Source: an uncultured Alphaproteobacteria bacterium (GTDB lineage: Bacteria > Pseudomonadota > Alphaproteobacteria > Bin65). Taken from it: a stretch of DNA of 59,235 bases. The position numbers and the translations under genes were made by a program. Under the pieces are notes generated by a model, which worked only from the letters and a program-made list of their open reading frames with translations, did no database searches and was not told the origin of the DNA. Within the stretch, counting starts at the first letter, position 1; every line of letters begins with the position of its first letter. The stretch spans positions 1 to 59,235 of the forward strand of contig CAMYMQ010000310.1 in NCBI GenBank assembly GCA_947259335.1. Reading direction: 5' to 3'. Shown here piece after piece: positions 36,303 through 44,806 of the stretch.

Positions 36303-37235
36303 ATGGCAGCATCAAAACAGAAGATCTTCATCACCGGCGGGAAGGGATTTATCGGGACGAATCTCGCCTATGAGCTGGCCAACCGCGGCCACGATGTCAT
36401 GACCGGCGACCTGACCCATGCCGAAGACGAAACCCACGTCCGGGTGGACGTCGCCAACTACCGTCAACTCGAGAAGATCTTCGAGAAGCACGAATTCGAT
36501 TACGTCTATCATCTCGCGGCCGAATACGGCCGCTGGAACGGCGAGGACCATTTCGAAAATCTGTGGGCGACGAACGCCGTCGGAACCAAGAATGTCCTCA
36601 CTCTTCAGGAGAAGCACCGGTTCCGTCTGATTTCCTTCAGCAGTTGCGAAGTCTATGGCGACTACGACGGGATCATGTCCGAAGACGTGATGGACACCGT
36701 CCCGATCAAACAGATGAACGACTACGCCATTTCCAAATGGGCCGGCGAGATGCAGGTCCTCAACGCGGCGGAAATGTTCGGCACCGAATCCGTCAGAGTT
36801 CGCCCGCTCAACTGCTACGGCCCCCACGAATACTACAGCCCCTATCGCGGTGTCGTTCCGATCTTCGTCTATCGGGCGATAATGGATCAGCCCTACACCG
36901 TCTACAGCGGGCACCACCGGATCTTCGACTATGTCGACGATACGGTGAGAACGGTGGCCAATATCGTCGACAACTTCATTCCGGGAGAGGTCTACAATAT
37001 CGGCGGCCACGAGGATTGGGTCGTCGATATCAAGCAGCTGTCCGATCTGGTGCTGAAGACCCTGGGCAAGACCGACCGGCTCGTCACCTACAAGGAGGCG
37101 GAGCCATTCACGACAAAGACCAAGCGCGTCGACTTTTCCAAGAGTCGGCGGGACCTGAAGCACGATCCCAGAATACCGATCGAAGAAGGCATCCCCCGCT
37201 ATGTGGAATGGATGCGCAAGGCTTACGGAAATTGA
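36303..37235 (+). CDS. NAD-dependent epimerase/dehydratase (extended SDR)
   Basis: A 310-aa extended SDR. FITGGKGFIGTNLAYEL starts the Rossmann fold, HLAAEYGRWNGED follows, the active site is SSCEVYGDYDG with YAISK as Y-x3-K, and IFDYVDDTVRTVANI lies in the substrate domain. It begins 98 bp after the Nudix gene and precedes another SDR by 43 bp. The subfamily is not one whose substrate I can name; UDP- or GDP-sugar C-4 epimerase, or a heptose-specific enzyme, are candidates. Confidence 0.83.
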   Translation: MAASKQKIFITGGKGFIGTNLAYELANRGHDVMTGDLTHAEDETHVRVDVANYRQLEKIFEKHEFDYVYHLAAEYGRWNGEDHFENLWATNAVGTKNVLTLQEKHRFRLISFSSCEVYGDYDGIMSEDVMDTVPIKQMNDYAISKWAGEMQVLNAAEMFGTESVRVRPLNCYGPHEYYSPYRGVVPIFVYRAIMDQPYTVYSGHHRIFDYVDDTVRTVANIVDNFIPGEVYNIGGHEDWVVDIKQLSDLVLKTLGKTDRLVTYKEAEPFTTKTKRVDFSKSRRDLKHDPRIPIEEGIPRYVEWMRKAYGN

Positions 37236-37278
37236 GGGTGCGCCGAAGCAGTCGCTGATCTACCAGGGGGAATGGTGA

Positions 37279-38322
37279 ATGTCTGACTATCGCGAGTCCT
37301 TTGCCGGCAAGACCATACTGGTGACGGGGGGCGCCGGAGCGATCGGATCCAACCTGTGCCGCGCGCTGGCCGACCTTGGCGCCGGAATGGTGGTCATCCT
37401 CGACGACCTGTCGGCCTCCAACAAATGGAACATTCCGTCGAACCGGAACATCATGTTCTGCGAAGGGTCGATCGTCGACGAATCCACGCTCAAGCGCGTC
37501 TTCAACGAACGGCCGTCGATCGTGTTCCACCTCGCCGCCTTCTTCGCGAACCAGAATTCGGTGGACTATCCCGAGCGCGACCTGAGCGTGAACGGTCTGG
37601 GGACGCTGCGCCTGATGCAATATGCGAAGATGGCCACCGTCGACCGCTTCGTCTACGCGTCGTCGGGCTGCTCCATTTATGGCGCCGAGGCGCCCCTGCC
37701 CCTCAAAGAAGACTTCATGTCGATGAATCTGACCACCCCCTACCAGATCACCAAGATGCTGGGGGAGCTGTACGGCAATTTCTTCCTCAATCACTACGAC
37801 TTCCCGGTCGTCAAGGCGCGCTTCTTCAACTCGTTCGGACCCGGCGAGGTGCCCGGACAGTACCGGAACGTGATCCCCAACTTCATATACTGGGCCATGA
37901 AGGGACATCCGCTGCCGATCACGGGCAATCCGGAGGCCACCCGGGACTTCACCTATGTCGGCGACCTGGTCGACGGCTTGCTCCGGGCGGCCCACTACGA
38001 GGAAGCATTGGGCGAGGAATTTAACCTGGCGTCCGGCACGGAGACGACGATCGGCCACCTGGCGGAACGCGTCAACGAGCTCACCGGCAACGACGCCGGG
38101 GTCCAGATCGTCGGCAAACGGAAATGGGATACCAAGAGCCGGCTGCTCGCCTCGGTCGACAAAGCCAACAACCTTATCGGCTATCGCCCCGCGATGAAAT
38201 TCGACGACGGGCTGAAGGCCACGATCGACTGGTTCCGCGAGAACTGGAAACGCATCGAAGAAGCCGCCGACTTCCCGCCGGGTGCGTCTTCGGCCGTGCG
38301 GGAGCAGGTTACCGCGACGTGA
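37279..38322 (+). CDS. NAD-dependent epimerase/dehydratase (extended SDR)
   Basis: A 347-aa extended SDR. TGGAGAIGSNLCRAL near residue 16 binds NAD, HLAAFFANQNSVDYPERDLSVN follows, the catalytic block is SSGCSIYG with YQITK, and RDFTYVGDLVDGLL lies in the C-terminal part. GGGGGA precedes the ATG. Its stop overlaps the GTG of wecB, so the two are translationally coupled and may act in sequence on UDP-HexNAc. 4-epimerase or 4,6-dehydratase function fits the family; the exact reaction is open. Confidence 0.83.
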   Translation: MSDYRESFAGKTILVTGGAGAIGSNLCRALADLGAGMVVILDDLSASNKWNIPSNRNIMFCEGSIVDESTLKRVFNERPSIVFHLAAFFANQNSVDYPERDLSVNGLGTLRLMQYAKMATVDRFVYASSGCSIYGAEAPLPLKEDFMSMNLTTPYQITKMLGELYGNFFLNHYDFPVVKARFFNSFGPGEVPGQYRNVIPNFIYWAMKGHPLPITGNPEATRDFTYVGDLVDGLLRAAHYEEALGEEFNLASGTETTIGHLAERVNELTGNDAGVQIVGKRKWDTKSRLLASVDKANNLIGYRPAMKFDDGLKATIDWFRENWKRIEEAADFPPGASSAVREQVTAT

Positions 38323-39509
38323 AGACCGTCCTCGTGGCCCTCGGGACACGGCCGGAAGCCATCAAACTCGCGTCGGTCATCCTGGAACTGAAGAAATATC
38401 CCGAGGATTTCCGAACGATCGTCTGCTCCACCGGCCAGCATCGCCAGATGCTCGACCAGGTACTGGCCTTCTTCGGGATCCAGCCCGATCACGACGTCGA
38501 GGTCATGGTCGAGAACCAGAGCCTGTTCGATCTGACCGCCGGGATGCTGACCGGCCTGCGAAGCATCCTCGACCGCGAGGCGCCCGACATCGTGCTCGTC
38601 CAGGGAGACACGACCACGACCTTCGTCGCCAGCCTCGCCGCCTTCTACCTCAAGATCCCGATCGGTCACGTCGAGGCGGGGCTCAGGACCCATGACAAAC
38701 ACCGCCCCTTTCCGGAGGAGAAGAACCGTCACCTCGTCAGCGTGCTGGCCGATTTCCATTTCGCGCCAACATCGTGGGCGGCGCAGAACCTGATCGCCGA
38801 GGGCATTCCGCAGGACAGCATCTGGACCACCGGCAATACCGGGATCGATTCCCTGTTCAAGGCGCTCGAACTGATACGCCGCGCAGGAACCGACGGCGCA
38901 ATACCGACCACCGACAGCACCGAAAACACCGGCAGCACAGGCATCGCCCTGCCCGAACCGGTTGCCACCAATACGAGTTCAGACCGCCGCATGATCCTGG
39001 TAACCGGCCATCGCCGCGAGAGCTTCGGAGACGGGTTCCAGCGCATCTGTCACGCCCTCCGGAAAATCGCCCGATCGAACCCGGACGTGGACATCGTCTA
39101 CCCCGTCCACCTGAACCCCAACGTCCGCGGCCCCGTCTTCGACTTTCTGGGACAACGGGACGCCACCGCCCCCTCCAACGTTCACCTGATCGAGCCCCTC
39201 GACTACCCCCGTTTCGTGAACCTCATGGCTCACGCGCACCTCATCCTCACCGACTCCGGCGGAATCCAGGAAGAAGCACCATCCCTCGGCAAGCCGGTAC
39301 TGGTCCTGCGAGAAACCACTGAACGGCCGGAGGGACTGGCCGCCGGGAGCGTCAAACTGGTCGGCACGGATCCTGAAACCATCGTTCGGGAAACCCAGGC
39401 TTTGCTCGACGACGACCAGCTCTACACTCGAATGGCCAGCCGCCGGAATCCTTATGGCGACGGAACGGCAGCGACGAAGATCGCCACTCTATTGAAACAA
39501 GTCCTGTGA
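38319..39509 (+). CDS. wecB: non-hydrolysing UDP-GlcNAc 2-epimerase
   Basis: A 396-aa enzyme with GTRPEAIKL (9-17), QGDTTT (95-100), GHVEAGLRT (116-124), HRRESFG (231-237) and a TDSGGIQEEAPSLGKPVLVLRETTERPE block, all typical of WecB. It interconverts UDP-GlcNAc and UDP-ManNAc. An unusual Thr/Ser/Asn-rich insertion of about 35 residues (189-223) sits at the domain linker. GTG 38319 overlaps the stop of the upstream SDR (GTGA). It is the last gene of the plus-strand block. Confidence 0.9.
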   Translation: MKTVLVALGTRPEAIKLASVILELKKYPEDFRTIVCSTGQHRQMLDQVLAFFGIQPDHDVEVMVENQSLFDLTAGMLTGLRSILDREAPDIVLVQGDTTTTFVASLAAFYLKIPIGHVEAGLRTHDKHRPFPEEKNRHLVSVLADFHFAPTSWAAQNLIAEGIPQDSIWTTGNTGIDSLFKALELIRRAGTDGAIPTTDSTENTGSTGIALPEPVATNTSSDRRMILVTGHRRESFGDGFQRICHALRKIARSNPDVDIVYPVHLNPNVRGPVFDFLGQRDATAPSNVHLIEPLDYPRFVNLMAHAHLILTDSGGIQEEAPSLGKPVLVLRETTERPEGLAAGSVKLVGTDPETIVRETQALLDDDQLYTRMASRRNPYGDGTAATKIATLLKQVL

Positions 39510-39543
39510 CCAGCAGGCGGAAAAAACCACCATTGGCATTCTC

Positions 39544-40515
39544 CTAAGAGCGCCCTCTTCTCAAGCGCCGCCCCCATCGATCCAATACCTGCAAAACTGC
39601 GTCCCGCGTTTCCCTTGCCAGCCCCTTGAACAAGGGCCACGCATAACTTCCCATTTCCCTTCTCACAATTGCCGAAGAGAACCTTATTTGGTGGTTCCAA
39701 CGGCCGAAAAATGGAAACGTCCACCACAGAACTGGCCTGACGATCCTAGACATTGAAGGCTGAATAACAGTGAAATAGGACAGCGCCTTCGGTGAAAAGA
39801 TACTCCCCCCATGCTTCACTACCAACAAGAAATCTTCTTTTGCGCGATTCCTTCGGATCGAAGCCTCCCGATCGGAGGCCTTTAAACTGATACTTTCGTT
39901 GTGCAGCCTCCAATTGGTCAGTGTCTCCTCCAAACGGACCAACTGGAACCGACGGGCGACCTTCATATAGAAAAAAACATCATTTCCCAGGTCGTTTACA
40001 AACCCGACCCGGTCGACCACTTCCCTGCGAAAGAAGGTTGCGCAAAAGACTATATAGTGCCATTCGTTCAGCCATACCTTCCGGTCATAATCCCGAATGA
40101 CAAAACACCCAATCGGCTTTCCGTCCTCATCGATTATCCTGCAGCCCCCATAGACAAAGTTTACATTCCCGTCACTCTTAAACCTTTCGACCGCTATTTC
40201 CACGGCATTGGGTTCATAGACATCATCCGAATCAATCCAGCCAATAATATCCCCCCGCGATTCCGCCACCGCCCGCTTCAGCGCACTTCCCACGCCCTTA
40301 TCCGGGCGCGAAAAATAGCGAATGCGATCCGGATATTTCAGCCGATATTCCTCAAGCCTATCCAACGTGCCATCAGTTGATCCCCCGTCCGCGAACACAT
40401 GCTCGATATGTCCATAAGACTGGTTCAAGACACTTGTCACGCACTCATCGAGATACCGCGTCCCGTTCAAAATCGGCGTGACAATGCTGACAAGCGGTTC
40501 CGCCATGGGCGTCAT
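39544..40515 (-). CDS. GT2 family glycosyltransferase
   Basis: A 323-aa glycosyltransferase. VSIVTPILNGTRYLDE opens the GT-A domain, ADGGSTDGT is the nucleotide block, and IDSDD is the metal-binding DxD. The C-terminus is basic and hydrophobic. ATG 40515 was chosen because GGAAGGGGCGAG lies just upstream; the frame stays open to 40548. Base composition is lower than the left neighbours (29 of 60 GC at 40081-40140), suggesting separate origin. It converges on wecB with a 34-bp gap. Confidence 0.85.
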   Translation of the reverse strand: MTPMAEPLVSIVTPILNGTRYLDECVTSVLNQSYGHIEHVFADGGSTDGTLDRLEEYRLKYPDRIRYFSRPDKGVGSALKRAVAESRGDIIGWIDSDDVYEPNAVEIAVERFKSDGNVNFVYGGCRIIDEDGKPIGCFVIRDYDRKVWLNEWHYIVFCATFFRREVVDRVGFVNDLGNDVFFYMKVARRFQLVRLEETLTNWRLHNESISLKASDREASIRRNRAKEDFLLVVKHGGSIFSPKALSYFTVIQPSMSRIVRPVLWWTFPFFGRWNHQIRFSSAIVRREMGSYAWPLFKGLARETRDAVLQVLDRWGRRLRRGRS

Positions 40516-40579
40516 CTCGCCCCTTCCGTCTCCCACGGTCATTGCCAAAGGCCCGGATGACAGACAGGTTCAATAACCC

Positions 40580-41788
40580 TCACTGGCTCACAACCTCTTT
40601 CAATACGTGTTCAAGCCTTTCTGTCACGCGATCATGCGCGTGCACTTCTTCAACATATCGCCTCCCCTTCCGACCCAACCCGGCACAGCGTTCCGGGTCT
40701 TTCAACAACCCGACAATTTCCTGCCACAAGCCGTCCGGACTATCGGCATAGACAACACCCGTCGTCTCCGCGTCCAGCAAGGTCGTGATCCCCGGCAACG
40801 CGGACGAAACCGTGGGTTTGCCGCAGGCCAGATATTGAATGATCTTCGCCGAGAAGATGTCTTTCGTTCGCGCCACGATCGGAAACGAATTCACGCATAC
40901 CGTCGCCAGGTTTATGAATTGCGCCATTTCCGAAAACGGACGATAGCCGGTGACCCTGACCCTTCCCCGCAATCCCGATTCGTCAATGGCACGCTCCACA
41001 TCCTCTCGGGCAGGTCCATCCCCGACCACAAGCAGCTTCGCATCCGTGACCGCCTCCGAGACACCGGAAAACGCCCTTACCAAGTCAGCGACGCCGCCAA
41101 ACCTGTAAAGCGTACCGACGAAAACAATCACTTTGTCGTCGCGTGAGATACCCCACTCCTGGCGCAATTTTGCATCCGGTGGCGCCGGCTTGAAATCGTG
41201 GAGATTGATCGGGAAAACCAATTGATCGAGCGACGCCTTTTTTGCGCCCAGTTCCTCCAAATATGCTCCATAACGCGGAGTCAGGGCCAGCGCCTTGTCC
41301 ACCTTGGGATACACATATTTCTCGACCTGTTTGGCCGCGAACCGGCCCATTCGACTGGGGAACAGATTATAGAGCTTGTCCACATTTCGAAAGACGATCG
41401 GAATACCCCGCTGTCGAGCCAAAATGACAGCCTGGGCGCCCAGTCGAACGCCGGAATAGAGAACGACAATATCGATTGGATGCTCGTCCAATATAGATTT
41501 AATGAATTTATACCGTTGTTGAATTCCGTAGACATCCCGGGCCAAGCCGATCCTGTCGGTCAGGAGGTATAGCGGAAATCCCGGCCTGTATCGCGGACTG
41601 ACGAGGGAAACGCTTGCCGCTTCGAATACACGGCTTATCGTATCCCTGAAAGGCGCTATTGTATGATGACAACCGGGGTCGACCGCATGAACCCTATGGC
41701 CACGAAGCGACAGGCCCTCCGCCAGAATATGAAGGTCGTAGACGACGCCCTCCATCCAGAGGGACTCACTGACAAACAAGATATTCAT
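40580..41788 (-). CDS. GT4 family glycosyltransferase
   Basis: A 402-aa GT-B enzyme. The N-terminal domain starts MNILFVSESLWMEGVVYDL. The C-terminal domain has VIVFVGTLYRFGGVADLVRAF, LLVVGDGPARED and VTGYRPFSEMAQFINLATVCVNSFP, and KIIQYLACGKPTVSS, the donor-phosphate region of GT4. It lies 64 bp upstream of the GT2 gene on the same strand and 18 bp downstream of the thioredoxin gene, forming a three-gene unit. GC content is low, like its neighbour. Confidence 0.88.
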   Translation of the reverse strand: MNILFVSESLWMEGVVYDLHILAEGLSLRGHRVHAVDPGCHHTIAPFRDTISRVFEAASVSLVSPRYRPGFPLYLLTDRIGLARDVYGIQQRYKFIKSILDEHPIDIVVLYSGVRLGAQAVILARQRGIPIVFRNVDKLYNLFPSRMGRFAAKQVEKYVYPKVDKALALTPRYGAYLEELGAKKASLDQLVFPINLHDFKPAPPDAKLRQEWGISRDDKVIVFVGTLYRFGGVADLVRAFSGVSEAVTDAKLLVVGDGPAREDVERAIDESGLRGRVRVTGYRPFSEMAQFINLATVCVNSFPIVARTKDIFSAKIIQYLACGKPTVSSALPGITTLLDAETTGVVYADSPDGLWQEIVGLLKDPERCAGLGRKGRRYVEEVHAHDRVTERLEHVLKEVVSQ

Positions 41789-41806
41789 ACGGCGTATTCT
41801 AGCGCC

Positions 41807-42226
41807 CTAGAGCAACATTTCGAGCGATGCCTCGATGTCATCGTAGGATTGAACACAGATCGATTGATGAATTTTGTTGCCGTCCCGGAACACAATGATC
41901 GTCGGAACGATGCTGATTCGGTACGTAAGGGCGATGTCTTCATGGTTGTCGATATCGAGATGGACAACCTTGATGTCGGGGCATTCTGCCGCCAGGCGGG
42001 CGATGCTGGGCCTCATCTCGTGACAGGGCTCGCACCAGTCCGCCCAGAAATAGACCAGAACCGGGGCCGGCGCGTTCAGCACCTCCTCTGTCCAGGTTTC
42101 AGTCGACGCCTCGACGATCCCGCCGCGCGGGTTGCCCTCGCTCTCCGTCGCCCGTCTTTCTGCCATCCGCCGCCCCGCTGTGGGCCGATACCACCCATGC
42201 CGATACAACCCATAGTGAGCGTCCAT
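41807..42226 (-). CDS. thioredoxin-fold protein
   Basis: A 139-aa thioredoxin. FWADWCEPCHEMRP holds the redox pair Cys65 and Cys68 with Glu-Pro between them instead of the usual Gly-Pro; VVHLDIDNHEDIALTYRISIVPTIIVFRDG contains the cis-Pro loop. There is no signal peptide, so it is cytoplasmic. ATG 42226 is listed; ATG 42166 (MAERRATE) would give a more normal length of 119 residues. It heads the GT4-GT2 unit and is divergent from a radical SAM gene, whose activity might need a thiol reductant. Confidence 0.85.
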   Translation of the reverse strand: MDAHYGLYRHGWYRPTAGRRMAERRATESEGNPRGGIVEASTETWTEEVLNAPAPVLVYFWADWCEPCHEMRPSIARLAAECPDIKVVHLDIDNHEDIALTYRISIVPTIIVFRDGNKIHQSICVQSYDDIEASLEMLL

Positions 42227-42268
42227 GATATCGGGCGCTAGTCACCTTATCCAGCAATAGCGGCGGCG

Positions 42269-42282
42269 GGCCCTCGAGGGCC
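42269..42282. promoter_or_regulatory. 14-bp palindrome in the divergent trx/radical SAM gap
   Basis: GGCCCTCGAGGGCC is a perfect palindrome placed between the divergent thioredoxin and radical SAM genes (gap 42227-42470). It could be an operator, but in GC-rich DNA a palindrome of this length may be chance. Confidence 0.3.
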
Positions 42283-42470
42283 GTGGACGGTCCCTCGTGC
42301 TTGCCCCGGGTGAGGCATCTCGCGAGCCTGATCAGGCCATTGGGCTTTCCCGGACCGGGGTGAAGGCCGCGTTGATTGACCGGGTGCAGCAGCACGTACT
42401 ACGGTAGCTGCGGCGAGCACGTTCTGCCGCTCGTCGACCCGGACCCGGGGCCACTCGAAAGCCGAACACG

Positions 42471-43436
42471 ATGGCCAACAGGATCAATGTGTTCGCCGAC
42501 ACGACGGATCAGCCGCTTTTCATCATAAGCGATGCGCCGCCGTCGAGTTGCAACTATCGCTGTCCCTACTGCTTCTATCACCGCTCGATTGGCTTCGAAC
42601 CGTTCGAGGACCAGTTCCAGTCGTGGATTCGGGCGATGCGAGCGGCGCTCGATCGAATCCGGCGGCCGCTCTATTTATGCATTGGGCCGCGCGGCGAGCC
42701 GGTCGAAGTCGAGCGGTGGTGGCCGGTATTTCGCGAAGTCCTCTCGCACGCCCATGTGCGGCGGGCCGCGTTCGTCTCGAACCTGTCCAGACCCATCGCG
42801 CCCTTTATCGAGGGGCTGGACCCCGAGCGCATCGGCGTCACCGGAACCATTCACCCGTCCCAATGGAAAGACAAGGAACTCGGATTCGCCGCCTTTGCGG
42901 AGAATGTCGCCTATCTCCACCGCATCGGGGTGAAGATCGTGCTCAATTACGTTTTGACGCCATATCAGATCGACGATTATCCGCGCTACAAGGCGTATTT
43001 TGAGGAGCGCGGCGTGCCGGTTACATGCAACCTCTTCCGCGGCGTCCACAAGGGCAAGGAATATCCAGAGTCCTATTCGCCCGACGAATGGGCCATCGTC
43101 AAACGGCACATGAGCGATATTCCCTACGACTATCTCTTCCAGTCCAAGGAACGCAGCCCGCTGGGCAACCGTTGCACCGCGTCTCGCCACGCCATCAACA
43201 TGGAGGCGGACGGGTCGGTTTTTCCCTGTTATTTCGTGCGGGAACGGCTCGGGTCGATCTTCGACGAAGAGCTGATGCTCCTTGATGAGAACATGGTCTG
43301 CAGCGCCCAGGAATGTGTCTGCAAATGGTCGATCCCGCTGCAGGAGGAGTATGTTCGAGACTACAGGCACGTGGGCAACATCCATCAAATCGTGCGACGG
43401 CCGGCCGGCGAGATCGGGACGAATCCATTCCTGTAG
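42471..43436 (+). CDS. radical SAM protein with C-terminal auxiliary cysteines
   Basis: A 321-aa protein. PPSSCNYRCPYCFYH carries the SAM-cluster cysteines 27, 31 and 34 (C-x3-C-x2-C). GRGEP-like region is IGPRGEPVE. The C-terminal part has NRCTASRHAINMEADGSVFPCYF and CSAQECVCKW, an arrangement resembling a SPASM/twitch auxiliary cluster. Such enzymes often act on peptides or on amino/glycan groups. It is followed by a sulfotransferase and then by a convergent second radical SAM gene. The substrate is unknown. Confidence 0.83.
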   Translation: MANRINVFADTTDQPLFIISDAPPSSCNYRCPYCFYHRSIGFEPFEDQFQSWIRAMRAALDRIRRPLYLCIGPRGEPVEVERWWPVFREVLSHAHVRRAAFVSNLSRPIAPFIEGLDPERIGVTGTIHPSQWKDKELGFAAFAENVAYLHRIGVKIVLNYVLTPYQIDDYPRYKAYFEERGVPVTCNLFRGVHKGKEYPESYSPDEWAIVKRHMSDIPYDYLFQSKERSPLGNRCTASRHAINMEADGSVFPCYFVRERLGSIFDEELMLLDENMVCSAQECVCKWSIPLQEEYVRDYRHVGNIHQIVRRPAGEIGTNPFL

Positions 43437-43573
43437 CGGGCGCCTCGCCGAGAAGGCCGACACCTGCCCCGGAAGGTTTGGATGGAAACTGCGCCGACTC
43501 GGAAAGCACGATTGACCGGGAATCGATTCTGTTTCTCACTACGCCAGTGCTGACGCATGGGAAATGCCGAACG

Positions 43574-44806
43574 GTGAACCGCTTCCGTCCCGAGCCTCAC
43601 GCCGTCTCGGCCGGCCGCGGCGATCGCGAGCGGGGCCCGCCGAGCTACCGCGAAAGAATCGGCGCTTTGAGCGACGACCAGAAGCAGCTCTTTCCCGATT
43701 TCCTGGTCGTCAGTCCGTCGCGAACGGGAACCACGTGGCTCGCCAACATTCTCCGGGAAATCGACGGCTTCTACGTACCGCTCGAAAAGGAACTGCACTA
43801 CTTCGACTGTGACTGGGAGACGACGCCCCTCTCGGTCTATGTCCAGAATTTCGAGGACGGGCGAGACGCCATCAAAGGCGAGGTCACGCCCACTTATGCG
43901 CTGTTGCCGGAAGACCGTATCGCCTGCATCGCCGCGTTGAAGCCGGACATCAAGATCGTCATTATTCTGCGAAACCTGGTCGATCGTTCCTGGTCGCAGC
44001 TGAACCATTGCCTGAAATGTCACGAAGATACTTTTCGCCACCACAACGGTTCGGAGATCGATGAACCAGACATGGTGCGGCACTTCTGTTCCGACTATGG
44101 CCGTTCCGAAAACGACTATGTCGACCTCCTCCGCCGGTGGAGCGCCCATCTCCCAAAGTCCTCGATATTCGTGGACTATTTCGAAAGGGCCGTCGCCGAG
44201 CCCGGTCCCTTCTTCGAACGCCTGATCCGCTTCCTCGGCGGCACCCCACCGGCGTCCTGGGACGGGATAGATATCCACCAACCGCACAACGCCAACGATT
44301 TCCGGCCGCGCCCGCCCAGTGTGGACCCCATTCTGACCGACATGTATGCGCGCTGGGAGATGCGCATCCGCGGTTATGTGCAGGGTGAGTTCGGGCTGGA
44401 ATGTCCATGGCCCGAGCGCGGGCCCAGCGATCACCCCTGGCCGGAATGGGTCTGCGACGTCGGCGATCGCTTTCGGATCAGCCTCGATCGGCATCGCTTC
44501 GTGGCCACGGACATGCACCGTCAAGCGACAGTCGCGGAACACCCGTTTCTCGGCGACCTGATCGCCGCGCTGGAGTCCGTTCAGGCGCGACCGGGCAGGC
44601 TGCGGCTGGGGTCCCTCCCTGTCCTCGGACGGATGTTCGAAAAAAGGCGCCTGGCATCGGCGTTGCGCGGCCGCTCCGCCGACCGTGGCCTCGCCAAACG
44701 CCGCCTCGACGGCCTGATCGAGTCGATCAATCGGGATCGGATAATCTTCGAGACCGAGACCGGGGTGATCGGTGCTGCGGACAACGCAGCCGATCGCGTT
44801 CCCTAA
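43574..44806 (+). CDS. PAPS-dependent sulfotransferase
   Basis: A 410-aa sulfotransferase. The 5'-phosphosulfate loop is SPSRTGTTW (47-55), LEKELHYF (70-77) is the usual following helix, and the 3'-phosphate site is ILRNLVDRSWSQ (131-142). It would transfer sulfate from PAPS to a hydroxyl or amine of a glycan, lipid or peptide. The start is probably GTG 43574; no ATG lies in frame for more than 250 bases upstream and the ribosome-binding site is poor. Its stop overlaps the stop of the minus-strand radical SAM gene by 4 bases. Confidence 0.82.
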   Translation: MNRFRPEPHAVSAGRGDRERGPPSYRERIGALSDDQKQLFPDFLVVSPSRTGTTWLANILREIDGFYVPLEKELHYFDCDWETTPLSVYVQNFEDGRDAIKGEVTPTYALLPEDRIACIAALKPDIKIVIILRNLVDRSWSQLNHCLKCHEDTFRHHNGSEIDEPDMVRHFCSDYGRSENDYVDLLRRWSAHLPKSSIFVDYFERAVAEPGPFFERLIRFLGGTPPASWDGIDIHQPHNANDFRPRPPSVDPILTDMYARWEMRIRGYVQGEFGLECPWPERGPSDHPWPEWVCDVGDRFRISLDRHRFVATDMHRQATVAEHPFLGDLIAALESVQARPGRLRLGSLPVLGRMFEKRRLASALRGRSADRGLAKRRLDGLIESINRDRIIFETETGVIGAADNAADRVP

